64,000 nt of DNA from Stachybotrys elegans. Its lineage: Eukaryota > Ascomycota > Sordariomycetes > Hypocreales > Stachybotryaceae. The translations under genes were made by a program, and so were the position numbers. Below, piece by piece: positions 11,692 to 23,746 of this stretch. Numbering within the stretch: position 1 is the first letter of the stretch; each line of letters opens with the position of its first letter. The stretch lies in assembly GCA_020746835.1 (NCBI GenBank), contig JAGPNK010000004.1, positions 682,001-746,000 on the forward strand, read 5' to 3'. The notes under the pieces were generated by a model. That model was not told the DNA's origin. It worked only from the letters and a program-made list of their open reading frames with translations, and did not search any database.

Positions 11692-14520
11692 ATGGCGGGT
11701 GCACAATTGGGCCTGAGGATAGCCTTCTACGCCTATCCCTGCCTGCTGTTTGCCGTCCTCCTCGGAACACAGTCCTTCCAGTTCTACCGCGAGCGCCACG
11801 GCCAGACCGGCGCGTCCGGCGATGACGAGGCCAAGAAGAAGGCCGAGGGCGTCCGCCGGACCACGGCGCGCTTCGTCTGGCCTCTCCAGGTCGTACTCTC
11901 CGCCTTGTACCTTGCCAGCATCATTGTCGCCGTGAGGGAGGGGTTTGCGGGGCACCACGACGGCAATGGCACTGTCGACTTTCCGCTGAGCGCCTACGTG
12001 GTATGTGCTTCGCCCATCAATTGGCTGTCGCAAGCTTGGAATTGGCACTGATGTCGGGTCGTATAGGCATCACACGTGGGAGTCTTGCTCTACTTTCTCG
12101 CCGGTCTTCTTCCCGACCCCGAGGGCCCCTGGACTCCCGGTTCTGCTCACTGTTTCGCCTGGGTCACAGCCGTGCTGGTTGAGGCCCTCATTGCCGCCAT
12201 CTTTCCTCATGTCCAGCCTCGCCTGCGCGTGTCGGACAATCTCCTGGAAATTCTCGACGGCCTGGGCTATGCCCGCATCGCCATCCTCGTCTTGATGGTT
12301 GCCATCTTCCTCTCCGCCGAGTTCAGGCTTAGGCCCTCCACGCCCAAGTCGGACCCCGAGGAGCGCCAGTCGCTTTTGCAGAACGGCAACGGCTCTACCG
12401 CCAGCTACGGCGCCAATGGTCACGCTGCGCCTCCTGCTGCCAGGCGCACGCAGGTTTCCGGCACCGGCTGGCTCGATTATTTTGCTGGCTTCCGCGTCCT
12501 GTTCCCTTACCTATGGTGCGTACCACGCTCCCCACGTTGCTTGCGTTGGTGATGGCTTACTCGTTTTAAATCCAGGCCCAAGGACTCGCCACTGTACCAG
12601 GCTATCGTCGTTTTCTGCATGGTGCTCCTGGTACTCCAGCGGGCAGTGAACGTCTTGGCTCCCTTCCAGCTGGGAACCCTGGTCGACGCTCTCGGCGAGG
12701 GCAAGATGCCTTACAAGGACATCATCCTCTACGTCGTGTACCGCGCTCTTCAGGGCAACCAAGGAGCCATCGGAGCTGCCAGGTCTGTCATCTGGATCCC
12801 AGTCTCGCAGTCCTTGTTCCGCCGCCTGTCGGCCGCGGCGTTTGAGCACGTCCTAGGACTGTCCCTCGAGTTCCACCTCAACAAGAAGATTGGAGAGGTG
12901 ACGAGCGCGCTGAGCCGAGGCGCCGCCATCAACACCTTCCTCGAGAGCTTCTGCTTCCAGGTCTTCCCCATGGTGTTTGACATTTTCGTTGCCGGCGTCA
13001 TCTTCTTCGTCAAGTTTGATGCCTTCTATCTCATCATTGTCTTCTTCATCATGTGGTCCTACATCTTCCTCACCATCTACGTCGCCAAGTACCGAGGCAA
13101 GCAGCGACGAGACATGGCCGTCAAGGGTCGCGAGATGGAAGCCATCAAGACGGATGCCATTCTCGCCTACGAGACGGTGCAACACAACTGCGCCATCCCC
13201 CGCGAGGCCCAACGCTTCAAGGACCACGTCGTCGTCTATCAGCGCGCAGAGCGTCTCGTCCAGTGGTCACTGAATGGCCTGAACCTCACCCAGAGCTCCA
13301 TCTTCACCGTCGGCACGGCTCTCCTCGTGGGTGTGTCTGCATACAAGATCTCCATCGGCGAGCAGACGGTCGGAGACTTTGTCACCTTGATCAACTACTT
13401 TGTCCAGCTTCAAGGCCCGCTCAATTTCTTCGGAACCTACTATACCATGCTGCAGAACAACCTGATAGAGGCCGAGCGATTGCTAGATCTTGTGAGTCTT
13501 CTTTTTTGACGTGTCATTGGCAACCGCGCTAACCATCAAACAGTTCAAAGAAACGTCCGGTGTTGTGGAGAAGCCTGACGCGATTACCCTGCCTTCTCCC
13601 AAAGGAGAGGTGGCATTCAACGACGTCAAGTTCTCCTACCAAACCAAGAAGGGAGGCCCCGTCATTGACGGCATGAGTTTCACCGTCGCGCCGGGTACCA
13701 AGACGGCAATCGTGGGCGAGTCGGGTGCTGGAAAGTCTACTTGCCTCAAGCTCGTGTATCGCTTTTACGACGTCACGGACGGCTCCATTACTCTCGATGG
13801 CCACGACTTGAAGGACTTGACGCTCGATAGCCTGCGCAAGAATATTGGCGTTGTGCCGCAGGATACGGTGCTCTTCAATGCAACCATCATGTACAACCTG
13901 CTCTACGCCGACCCCAACGCCTCCGAGATGGACGTGTATGAGGCGTGCAGGGCTGCCAACATACATGATCGCATCATGTCCTTCCCGGATGGCTATGAGA
14001 CCAAGGTTGGAGAGCGGGGCTTGAAGCTGTCGGGCGGTGAACGCCAACGGGTAGGTCTCGATTGTGGCGCCTTGCATTTGCCAGAACTGACGGTGTTGTA
14101 TAGATTGCGATCGCCCGCGCCATCCTCAAGGATGCCCGTATCCTGCTATTGGACGAGGCCACCGCCTCTCTCGACTCCCACACCGAGCGGGAGATCCAGG
14201 ACGCTCTGAAACGTGTCACGGCGGGACGCACCACCATTACCATCGCGTGAGCAACCCCGCACCTCTCCACGTCGCTTGCCCTTGCAGAGTACTCACACTT
14301 GGACCTATTTAGGCACCGTCTCTCGACCATCACGACGTCGGACCAGATTCTGGTCGTCCACCAGGGCAAGATTGTCGAGCGCGGCACCCACGAGGAACTC
14401 CTCCAGCTCGGCGGGCGCTACCACGCCATGTGGAAGAAGCAGACCACCACTGAGGAGAAGGAGAAGATGAAGATGGAGAAGGAGTCGCAAGGAGGCAGCG
14501 AGTCTGCTTTGTCAGAGTAG
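11692..14520 (+). CDS. HMT1-type half-size ABC transporter (ABCB/ATM family)
   Basis: Half ABC exporter with an extra N-terminal membrane domain, as in fission-yeast Hmt1, which moves phytochelatin-metal or glutathione conjugates into the vacuole. Exons are 11692-12000, 12067-12515, 12576-13491, 13544-14050, 14104-14246 and 14313-14520 (2532 bases, 843 residues); every junction keeps frame and has GT-AG ends. The N-terminal part, about residues 1-240, has several hydrophobic helices (TMD0-like). The six-helix ABC membrane domain follows at about 260-550. The nucleotide-binding domain shows Walker [10 protein letters not shown] (about 614), signature LSGGERQR (about 720), Walker [14 protein letters not shown] (about 740) and the H-loop AHRLSTI at the last junction. 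All ATPase motifs are intact. The vacuolar location and metal role are inferred from the family, not seen here. Confidence 0.9.
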
Positions 14521-15846
14521 GGAGCCATTATGCATGCATATCAGCAGTATGAAACGATAGGCACCCCGGATGCCAAGCGTACCGTTTTTCTTTCGTCTCT
14601 GTGACCGAGCCTGTCAATCGCCTAGCAGCCGTCAGCAAATCCGAAACGGGAGATAAGAGACGACCCTGGCTTGTCCCCATTTCTTACGTGCTTAACTTTA
14701 CGCTCTCCACGACGGCATAATGGCGGCCTGTGCTCCGTCGGGAACTCACTAACCAAGTCTGTCCAGCGAGTGTCAGCAATGAAATGAGGCTGAGGCTGCA
14801 GACAGCAAGCAGTGGTCAGACCAGCAGACGCCAAGCCAGACTGATAAAGGTTACCCGTAGGACCATTAATTGCCGCGGGGGCTTCCTAAAATACACGGCC
14901 CCAAAAACCGGCCCTGGTAGCTTTCATCAAGCGTGGTTGTCGTTCTCTCGGGCTGCTGGGTGGAAATCATAAGAATAATGGCGCAGATGGGACCACGATA
15001 TCGGAATGGCCCTTGTCTAGGTCACAAGAACGGGCTACGGAGAACTGTTTGGAGCTTAGCACTGCCCATGTGCTGGCGAAGACCCATTTTCTTGGTAAGG
15101 ATCACCATCCTGCCCAGCCTTAATTTGTGCTATTTTTACCTATTTTTACCACTCCACCTATCTTTTTTTTCTTTCCTTTCTTCATCTGACAAGGTCATCA
15201 GCAGAAGCAAGCAGCGGTGTCCCATAATTTATCCCATTCTCCCCAATGGATTTGCCGTCTGCGCGCAAGGATCGAAGCGAGCCCGGACTTGTAGCCCAGC
15301 CGGACCCCTCTTTGCAAGTTAAAGGGGCGTCAGCAATATGCCGGGAACCATCTTGAGGCTGAAAATCAGCAGTCTCTATGCAGGCGAGGAGTCAGTTTTG
15401 GGACACCCGCTAGATAGGAGGATGCCCATGGTCCCACCCGCGGGCTGGGATGGCGCTGGCGGACAGTGCATAGTCCAAGCAACGGCTGGGGCTGGACGAC
15501 ATCGCTGGGTTCCCCATTCGCCTGATAGCATGCAAAATGTGAATAGCACAGCACACAAGGCTGCGTTCGTTGCTAGCTGCTTTGAGCTGTGCTTACGGGC
15601 AGGACAGGGTCATCCTTCTCGCTAGCTATCGATCCATACGTAGGGCAGCATGGGGAGGAGGAACTAGCTGAGCAAGCATCGGCTAATGCTGCAAATCGGA
15701 ATCTTATATCATGTCCGGCCTTTCCAGCCAGAAGAGCCTCTTGGTGTTTTGTATATGCCATCATCAGCCCAGAAACTGGTTCTGCTTTATTGAGCCTCTT
15801 TTTCCTTTTTCTTCCTTTCCTCAGCGTTTTCTTTTCCCTCATCACC
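14521..15846. other. Intergenic and promoter of the downstream membrane protein
   Basis: No supported gene. The last 80 bases before 15847 are pyrimidine-rich (TTTTTCC, CTTCCTTTCC), typical of a fungal 5' leader. A 129-codon plus-strand frame at 14933-15322 looks non-coding. Confidence 0.5.
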
Positions 15847-18222
15847 ATGGCGGCGTACACCATGGCTCCCAACATGGAGCATCCCCGGCAATCCGTCGAC
15901 GTCGGGGAGCGCTACGACAGCTACCCTTTCCCCCAGCCCATCCAGTCCCCTCCCACACACTACCGTCATCCATCGGACGAAGAGAAGCTACTACCTCGCG
16001 TGAGCCGACCACGCGCAGCGGGCCAGGAGGCTGCGCTGCTCGAGACGAGCTTCTTCCGAACCCTCATGTCCTTCTCCTGGCTCATCCACGTCATCGCCGT
16101 GGGCTGCACTGCTGCTGCTGTCCAGATGACCTTCCGAAACGTATACTGGGCCGACGAGGCCGACTGGAACCAGCGGTTCCTCTGGTCCATCCTCCGAGGA
16201 ACGCGTATCCAGGACATCCTGCAGTTCGCGGCCAAGCTGTACGAGATCATCATCGTCACGTCGCTGTCGGCCATGGTCATGCACGTCTTGCGCAGAATGC
16301 TCGTGGGCGACGGCATCGCCTGGGGCCTGCTCTCGGGTGCGTATCAGGTCGGCGCACCCGGATACCTCTTCAGCCGTCAGCTCTGGTCGCCTCTCGCCAA
16401 GCCAAGCAGGAAGGGCAACTTCTTCATGGCCCTTGGCCTTGCCATCCTGGTTGTCTACGCCAACACGGTCGGTCCCTTCTGTGCCATCATCATCAGCCCT
16501 GTGCTCGAGTGGTGGCCTGTCGCCGACCCATACAATGGCCAGTCCTTGACGACGCACATCATGGCATTACCCGAGCAGGTCTACAAACAAGTTCTCTCCG
16601 GAAATGACTTTGCCGGAAGTGACTCTGATGAAGATAGTTGCCAAAATTTCGGTGTAGCAAACTGCCCCGACAGCGCCTTCCGAGACATCAAGGAGCTGCT
16701 GGAGGCGTGGGCTGATAGCAATGCCAAGCCGTCGACGCAGATCAAGCTCAACGGAGCCGAGACGGCCAAGGAGCTCGTGTCGTCCCTCAGCTTCTCCACT
16801 GCCAACGAGCACCTGGCTCTTTCGACTACCCTCCACTCCTCTGTCGTTGAGCTGGTCGGCGCCTTCTGGAACTTCATCGACACCGACTCGACCAAGCGCA
16901 ACGTCAACGAAGTCAAGCGTCCCCGATTCTACCCCGAGAAGGACGACGTCTACGCACCCCTTGTCCAGGTCCAGTGCAGCCAATACACCTACAGCGAGCT
17001 CCGAGAGTCTAACGAAACGCCGAGCTTCCACATGAGCAGGATGAGGAACTTTAGCAGCTACTACTCGCCTGGCACCGAGGACTCCTACAAGAAGAGGGCG
17101 CGGTGGGATGTCCCTAGTGAGCTGTGGGACTTGGACCGTGTGAATCTCAACGAAACTACCTTTACCTGGGTCGACGTGGGAGCCCTCGCCGACTCGGGCC
17201 AACCGTCGATTGGAGCGTTGCTGTCCGTTCCCGTCTTGACTCCCGTAAACGGTGAAGAGATCCAGGATTCCCTACTCCTTCCCTGCATGATTGACGCTCG
17301 CTGGGCCGGCTCGAAGATGACCTACGACCCCAAAACCGACAACCTGATCCCAAACAACCTCACCGACCTCCAGGCGCTGGCCCCGTACTGGGAAAACTCA
17401 AACTCCCGCCCCGGCAGCCTCGTCCGACCCAACATTCACATCACCCAGGAATGGGCCCAGAACTACCTCAACCACGAGCTAGGAGACGCAGACAACTTCT
17501 CCGGCCGCGCCATGCCGTGGCTGCTTGACGCCTTCATCAACTGGAGGAGTAGAGACGATACCTTGTCGTTCCAGACATCCAACTACACCTCGACAGTCAG
17601 CGCCCGCCAGCGAAACAACGAAGCGGCCCGGGCTGTGGCCACGGTCCTTGCTCTCGCCATCAGCGAGGGAGTTTCTCGGTCTTCGCTCATGACCGATATC
17701 GGCATGATCCTCGACACTATCGATGCCGACGCTGTCCTTTGGAAGCCGCTCTATCTCCAAGCCAGCTCGGAATTTAGCAGGCCCAGGGACATGTTGCTAT
17801 CAGATATCCGGGGCAGGTACTACCCCATCAACTGGAAGGTCGAGCGCAGAGGCTGGGGCTACGGGTTCCGCACGCCCACCATCCTCGGAGGCGTCATCAT
17901 CCTGCTCGCCCACGCGGGCCTCGTCGTCGCCTTCTCCGTCTACGTGCTGTGGTTCCGGCTGCGGTCCCACGGGTGGGCGAGCGGCGCCTGGGGAGGCCTG
18001 AGCGAGATGCTGGCCCTGGCGCTCTCCTCGCGCAAGCCCAGGGATCACCAGACGCTGGGTGAGCTGGTGGCGGGCGGCAACAAGTGGCAGACGATGAGGA
18101 CGAATGTGTCGGTGAGGACGTTTAACCAGGAAGAGGTGGAGCTGGTGTTTGACAATATCAGGGGGTTGCCCGAAGCCGGCACAGGAAGTCGCCTGACCAT
18201 AGGACGAGCTTACAGTAATTAG
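15847..18222 (+). CDS. Large membrane protein of unknown function, four predicted helices
   Basis: Intronless, 791 residues. The frame is open further 5', but I chose the ATG at 15847 because it sits in a strong context (CACCATGGCG) after a pyrimidine-rich leader, and the upstream extension has non-coding composition. The protein starts with a proline-rich cytosolic tail. Hydrophobic segments lie at about residues 72-95, 131-150, 192-222 and 676-704. Between helices 3 and 4 is a loop of about 450 residues with several N-x-S/T sites (NETT, NLTD, NYTS), so it is probably lumenal or extracellular. After helix 4 a tail of about 85 residues follows. This layout is common in fungal hypothetical membrane proteins related to the DUF3176-like group, but I cannot name the family with confidence. 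No catalytic motif is visible. Confidence 0.8.
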   Translation: MAAYTMAPNMEHPRQSVDVGERYDSYPFPQPIQSPPTHYRHPSDEEKLLPRVSRPRAAGQEAALLETSFFRTLMSFSWLIHVIAVGCTAAAVQMTFRNVYWADEADWNQRFLWSILRGTRIQDILQFAAKLYEIIIVTSLSAMVMHVLRRMLVGDGIAWGLLSGAYQVGAPGYLFSRQLWSPLAKPSRKGNFFMALGLAILVVYANTVGPFCAIIISPVLEWWPVADPYNGQSLTTHIMALPEQVYKQVLSGNDFAGSDSDEDSCQNFGVANCPDSAFRDIKELLEAWADSNAKPSTQIKLNGAETAKELVSSLSFSTANEHLALSTTLHSSVVELVGAFWNFIDTDSTKRNVNEVKRPRFYPEKDDVYAPLVQVQCSQYTYSELRESNETPSFHMSRMRNFSSYYSPGTEDSYKKRARWDVPSELWDLDRVNLNETTFTWVDVGALADSGQPSIGALLSVPVLTPVNGEEIQDSLLLPCMIDARWAGSKMTYDPKTDNLIPNNLTDLQALAPYWENSNSRPGSLVRPNIHITQEWAQNYLNHELGDADNFSGRAMPWLLDAFINWRSRDDTLSFQTSNYTSTVSARQRNNEAARAVATVLALAISEGVSRSSLMTDIGMILDTIDADAVLWKPLYLQASSEFSRPRDMLLSDIRGRYYPINWKVERRGWGYGFRTPTILGGVIILLAHAGLVVAFSVYVLWFRLRSHGWASGAWGGLSEMLALALSSRKPRDHQTLGELVAGGNKWQTMRTNVSVRTFNQEEVELVFDNIRGLPEAGTGSRLTIGRAYSN

Positions 18223-18359
18223 AGTATTAAGGATTAAGAACTAGAATGAATTAAAGATTTTCATGACTTCAAACCGATACCTCATCTCTCAACTCCCGTC
18301 TTTATCTAGTACCGAAGCCTGACAAGAGCTGTGCCAATCTTAATTCCTTTTGGCTGCTC

Positions 18360-19910
18360 TCACTTCGACTCTTGATTGTGGCACCCAATGAACGGTCCCG
18401 CGCCGCAGTTGTCTTGACATGCACGGTGTACTGTATAATACGACCAGTGGCCAGGCAAAGGCCGCCTAAAGTAGCGATAATAGTTCAGGCATCCCTCCTG
18501 CCGGCACCAGAACACTCCAAAGCCCTCGTCATCGTCTGATCGATCATAGGAATCCGGATCGATTGCCTGCCACCAGATCGCAGGGACGAGCCTTGGCCGC
18601 GATCTTGGAAGCGCGATGGTGATGGAGCGCTCGTACTCCACCTGTAGACATTCGCTGCTGCCAGGACACGGCCTGATTCGAATGTTCAAGTTGTTATACC
18701 CTTTATCAAATACGCCCATAATGCCCCATCTGATGGAATGATCAGAAATTCCCAGACCTTTTGCAGAGTCTGATCGGCATGTGGGGACGGAGATGTCCTG
18801 AATCGGCTTCATCAACCAACTCTTCAAGTATTCTTTTCCTGGGTATTCGAGGCAGCTGCAATGGTGTGGATCGCAACAGGCAATCTCCGGCAAGCATCCA
18901 GGTGGAAGCTCCGGAGCAAGATACTCGCCCATCCTCGGACGCAAGTCTCGCTTTAGCCTCTGGACCAGTACCTCTGGTGTGAGATGTTTCCTGTCGTTGA
19001 GCTCCGGAACCTGCAAGTGCCCGGTCCATTTCATCACGAGTTCGGTGCTGTAGTCCCTGGGACGCCTAGTTCTTACACTCGGTCGCAAGTCGCTATATTC
19101 TTTCAAAGTCTCGAGGGGGTGGTGGCATGGAGAGTGGCTCGGGTCTTCGCAGACAGCGGAATAGGCGTTGGCTGGATCACCACGGTCCCACAAATAGGAA
19201 AGGACTTGCGTATGTGGGAGGAGAAGATCTGCCAGTTTGATGACGCGATGCTGGCAGAGTCGTACGTGCCCCTCGTATCCAATGCATATTCTTTTGGTAG
19301 GATCCGGCTCCTTTCTCTGCGTCGCCGAGAACATAGCTGGAGGGTGATGGCTGCCACATCCCGAGCAATGGATATAGGTCTGGGTTAAGCGATGCGTACG
19401 CTCTTTCCAGTTGGAAGCGTTTCGGGCTGCACGGCAATCGGAGCAATAGCCGTCCTTTTGTCCGGCGAGCAGTGCAGGGAGCTCCTTAATAACCCGCTCA
19501 TCTCCCGCTGTTGACGTCCAGGGATAGAACCACCGTGGATTTGGGTCGCGGTGCTGGACGCTGAACTCAGGGGATACATAGAGCCTCATAAATAGCCTGG
19601 AAACCCTCCTGAGACACTGCATGCTGACCGTGTCCAGATTCTCCATGATGGCAAGGAGGACTTCCTCGGGGAGTCTACACAAACGACTGCAGTACTCGTT
19701 GTGAAACATGGCAGCAACGAGGGAGTCCATGCCGGGGCGATAGCACCGACAGGACTTGGGCAGCTTGACTCGAGCTGTCCATGTCGACGGACACACAAAT
19801 GGGCCAGAAGGAATCCCAATGGGAAGGCTGGTAGCATCCGTACTCGCAAAGGTCGAAATGCTTGCCGGAGGGCTGATGCCCGACGTTATGTTGTCCGTGT
19901 CTGTATCCAT
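18360..19910 (-). CDS. F-box protein with C-terminal cysteine-rich region
   Basis: Single exon of 516 residues using the ATG at 19910 (MDTDTDN); the frame is open to 19997, but that extension is hydrophobic and out of character. Residues about 75-120 form an F-box (LCRLPEEVLLAIMENLDTVS, then LRRVSRLFMRLYV), the module that binds Skp1 in SCF ubiquitin ligases. Downstream are paired cysteines (CSDCRAA, HCSGCGSHH) and further Cys/His clusters (ACCDPHHCSC) that could bind zinc. The C-terminal half resembles the conserved body of many fungal F-box proteins but has no named substrate domain. It is probably a substrate adaptor; its target is unknown. It converges with the membrane protein gene 137 bases away. 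Confidence 0.82.
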   Translation of the reverse strand: MDTDTDNITSGISPPASISTFASTDATSLPIGIPSGPFVCPSTWTARVKLPKSCRCYRPGMDSLVAAMFHNEYCSRLCRLPEEVLLAIMENLDTVSMQCLRRVSRLFMRLYVSPEFSVQHRDPNPRWFYPWTSTAGDERVIKELPALLAGQKDGYCSDCRAARNASNWKERTHRLTQTYIHCSGCGSHHPPAMFSATQRKEPDPTKRICIGYEGHVRLCQHRVIKLADLLLPHTQVLSYLWDRGDPANAYSAVCEDPSHSPCHHPLETLKEYSDLRPSVRTRRPRDYSTELVMKWTGHLQVPELNDRKHLTPEVLVQRLKRDLRPRMGEYLAPELPPGCLPEIACCDPHHCSCLEYPGKEYLKSWLMKPIQDISVPTCRSDSAKGLGISDHSIRWGIMGVFDKGYNNLNIRIRPCPGSSECLQVEYERSITIALPRSRPRLVPAIWWQAIDPDSYDRSDDDEGFGVFWCRQEGCLNYYRYFRRPLPGHWSYYTVHRACQDNCGAGPFIGCHNQESK

Positions 19911-20241
19911 GGAAAAGATTTGTAGCAGCTTGGCCAAGTTCGTGACTGATCTGGTGAAGATTAATTGTGAGTAAGTGAAGATGCGAGAGAGAAACAAGTT
20001 GTGGTGGGGGGAATTAAATAGAGGAAAAATGTCGAAGACATGGAAAGCTACGTTTTGGCCCGAGAAAATCTTATGGCAACCTTATCACATGAACCATAAC
20101 GAGTGGAGACATATGCCGGGAGAAAGTTTTATCAGTGATACAAATCGATGCTCTCCATCTGGCCTCTTGTCATCGTTTTCTTCTTGTCCCCAACCGCCTC
20201 GCCCTTTAGAACGTAGGCTTGGGATGGGCTCAATCTGGTGC
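19911..20241. other. Short intergenic region between two minus-strand genes
   Basis: Holds the promoter side of the F-box gene and the 3' flank of the STAND gene; purine-rich near 19975-20030. No gene or clear motif. Confidence 0.5.
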
Positions 20242-23200
20242 TTACCACACTTCCCCGTTGCTCCAAATACCAGATGTACGTCCATGGCATCTTGTGACAC
20301 CTTTGTCAAGAATGGCCATGTCGTCAGCGTCAGTAAACTCTGCCTTTGAAACCTTTTCTCTCTGAATCTTGATGTACTCGGCAACCTGGCTCATGAGTGT
20401 TTCTGACTCGGCCAGGTGGTGACCAAGGCGGAGCACTATGGAGAGTCGAAACTTGACCCTGATAATGTCTTCTTCCCTCCAGTAGTCTGTTTGCCCACTG
20501 GCATCCAAAACCTCTTTCAACAGCTTCCTAATTTCACAGCATGTATTAGCCGCTATTTCTTTTCCAGGGTAGGATTTTGGGTGGAGTTGGTAATGTCTGG
20601 AACATACCCTGCTTGTTCTAGATCTCCAGAATTCTGTAGATAGACTGCCACACAATATTGAGAGGCCAGAGCCAAGTTGTTTGACTTGCCTAAGGCCGCA
20701 GAGCGTTGCTGGAACACCAACAGACCCAGACGCAATGCTTCCTCAACATCCCCTACCGTGAACAGGGCGAGACTTGCCTGGAACCGCACTACGGAAACAA
20801 TTGGGTTGTCATCATCGGCGATGGATTCAATGGCCCGAACGACGCTGCGGGCCTGCTCTCGTGTATCGGCTACTTTCTGTGCTGTGCTCAAAACCATGAG
20901 CTGGTTGGTCTGGATAAGGATGAGGCGGATTTCGGCGTTGGCCCTTTGGTAGATGTCGACGCAAGTTTGGTACAAGCCCTCGGCCTCTGAGGGTCGATCG
21001 GCCTCGCAAAGTTCCCAGCCAAGATCGGCATGTGCGCGGGCAAAGTTTATAGTCTGCAACTTGGTCCACTTGTCCTCGGGAATGCCGGCAAGTGCCTTCT
21101 TGCGCATGGCGAGGACACGCTGCGCCAGCTCCAAGGCCTCGCGTCTCCCCGCGTCACTGAGATAGTGCAGAATCTGAGAGAGCGTTTGCAAAAGATCGGC
21201 GAGTATGACCTGGGCGGCAGTGTTGTCTTCGGGGAACTGAACGCAGACCTTTTGGCCTGTTGCGGCGTAGGACTGTACTGCAGCCCCATTATCTTTCACA
21301 AAGCTGTAAAAGCAACAGTCATTCAGTATGGAAGCGAATTCCAGGGTGCCGTCAATAGCTGGCTCCGAGTTCTCAAAGACTCTGAGCACGCTAGAGGCTT
21401 GCGGGATATATTTTTCAAATTGCGGGAACTGCTTCTCGTCGCTGCGGTGGACGACGTTGGCGGTTGGAATCGCCTTTCGAACCATGCCTACTACGTCCTG
21501 GAAACGTGCTGCCCGCCGGGGGAGGTCTTCATCTAGTTGCTGGAGAATGGAGATTTGGAGAGCTCGATGGGTCCGAAGAGAGTCAATACCATTGCCAAGG
21601 ACGGTGCGATTGACCAAGTTGCGCTCCGACAGGATACCGATAGCATCATTGAACCTGGTGTGCCACGCAGAAAAGGGCCTTGTCACTTCGGGAGCTTGAG
21701 GTCGGTAAAGAATTGGAGAACAACTCACCTGTATACATCCCAATATTGCCAGCTACTACTGGTCGACTCGTTTGATGCATCTTCATTGTTACGGCCAATG
21801 AACATATCGACTGGAATGTCGTCAGGGTCCAAGAAGGCGATGTACTCAAGGAGAACCCTGGCATCTTCCGAAAGTCGCTGGATGGCCATTTCCCAAACCG
21901 TATCCAAGGTATGCTGGTAAGCGCGTGCCACCGAAGGGATGTCCTGCTGCATCCTCCACACTCGACTGGAGTGGAGGCGCTTGTTCAAGCTCGCGGAGAT
22001 GTGCTCAATGAGGCACTGCGACCGGGTGATATAGCCAGTGAAGTGCACAATGGCCAGTGGCAGCCCACCCAAGGTGTCAGAGAGTTGTTCGGCGTGCTGT
22101 TGCTCAGAAGCCCCGCGGCGCAGGTAGTTCTGAATCAGTGTGCAACCCTCCGACGCCGTCATTGGCTGTAGTTGGATGCTTTGTGACGTCAAATGACCAA
22201 GCCCTGGGTTTTGTGACGTGACAATGACGGCGCCTTGCGGACCAGCAGGCCAATATTCCTGCAGCGTCGTGAGATCCTCAGCGTTGTCGTACACGACCAA
22301 CCAAGGATCATCTATGATGGGTCGAATGGGGATTAGCTGTTGGAGCTTCAGGGCGGCGCTACCCATCTCTTTACATACCTGTGGTTCTGAACCATTCTAG
22401 AGCCAGGTGTCTTGCTTGCCCGGCCGAAACTTGCGTGTTAGTCACAATGCCGAGGCTTTTGACAGCCGTGATAAACGACTCGCGCAGCAGATCTGGTGTT
22501 TGAGCGCGTAACCACAGTATGTACCCGTAAGAGTGGCTGTATCTGTACGTGTACTCGAGTGCCGTTTCCGTTTTGCCCATGCCGCCAATTGAATGGATTA
22601 GGCACGACTTGAATGGCTGCGATTTGCCGCTGTTGGGCTTTAGAACCGAGTGTATCAACGCCAACGTGTCGGTTCGTCCGATGAATCGATCGTTTCTTGG
22701 AATCGATACGTTCGATCGCAACGTATGCGCCGTCGGCTTTGGAGTCGGCTGCCCTGTCGAAGTTTGCAGCAGCGTTCCGATGACTTGGTCATGTCGTCTT
22801 TGTTCCTCCTGATAGTGGGCAAGCTGAGCTTCTTTCTCGAAGTTTGTACTCAACTTGACTAGCTGTCCTGAGCTGGCCTTGAACTCCAAGGCAAAGGATG
22901 ACCACTGCACACGCATTGCCATGACTACAGGGTAAAGCTGGCATCAGCTGGTTTCATCTACGAGCTGACGGGCGTTGTCTTAGGATAGATCGGTGGTAGT
23001 ACTCACAACATCGGTTGCTACATAGACAATCGAGAGTCATCATGCACAAGTCGATAAACGTCGCGTACACGGCTCGCAGGGCAGAGTGTAGACGAGGGGT
23101 CTGGAGGACTTGGACATAGCCATGAAATCGTGGAAGATCCCGGGCCACGTCTTCGAACAAGCCTTGAAGGTCATCCCAAAATGCGGCATAATTCAATACA

Positions 23201-23746
23201 GACTAACGAGATGGTAGTCAGAGAGATGGCGACTTCTTGGATCGGAATGAGGCATCGCGAGGGCGGAGAGACATCAGCACACACCTGAAACACGAGGCTC
23301 AAGCAGCCCCAAACAATAGAAGCTGCCGTATCGTTCTGGACGATTGTATTGACCGCAACAATAAATGGCTGGATACTCGTAAAGAGATTGTGTATCCGCG
23401 ATATCCGACCAGAATGTCCGTGTATGGTGTATTGTTGCTTGAGCGTCTGTAGGAACATGTTGGGTGACAGGCCTCCAGCTTCGTCGACCATAGCCATGAC
23501 GCCGTCTACATCGCTGAACTTTGGAAGCACGCGACTTTTAGTCTGCAAGAGCGCGTTCCGCTTCTCCGCAATGACCTGTTGCCATTGGTCTTTCTGATAG
23601 TCCTCTCCCTCATCTTGAAGAAGATCTGGAAGTTCTTTCTCGCTGTATATGTAACTGGTGCTGGTGCCTGTGCTGGCGGCAGACCGAATCGATTTGCCTC
23701 GACTCCCTCGGTCAGGAGGCTTGAGGCAGCAGAAAAGATTATCCAT
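20242..23746 (-). CDS. STAND NTPase: DUF7708-like N-terminus, NB-ARC, TPR-like C-terminus (NLR-like)
   Basis: Six exons on the minus strand: 23285-23746, 23007-23202, 22379-22924, 22311 down to 21729, 21678 down to 20608 and 20527 down to 20242 (3144 bases, 1047 residues). Phases agree at all five junctions; intron 3 (67 bases, CTAAT branch) removes two stops and joins FRTT to DDPWLVVYDNAED. Residues about 60-250 form an alpha-helical N-terminal domain of the DUF7708 kind (SIVWGCLSLVFQ). The NB-ARC ATPase has P-loop IGGMGKTETA (about 333), Walker B WLVVYDNAED, and GLPLAIVHF of the ARC region. The C-terminal half is helical with TPR-like repeats (ALELAQRVLAMRKKALAG, SEAEGLYQTCVDIYQ). Fungal NLR-like proteins of this design act in non-self recognition and heterokaryon incompatibility. 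The sensed ligand and output are unknown. All key nucleotide-binding motifs are intact. Confidence 0.87.

Noticed and set aside
15589..15846. 86-codon N-terminal extension of the four-helix membrane protein
   Set aside because: The extension is T-rich leader-like sequence; the ATG at 15847 has a much better context.
22359..22378. 20-base intron that would keep MGSAALKLQQ in the STAND protein
   Set aside because: Far below the minimum fungal intron length; a 67-base intron with a branch site joins the conserved NB-ARC blocks in frame.
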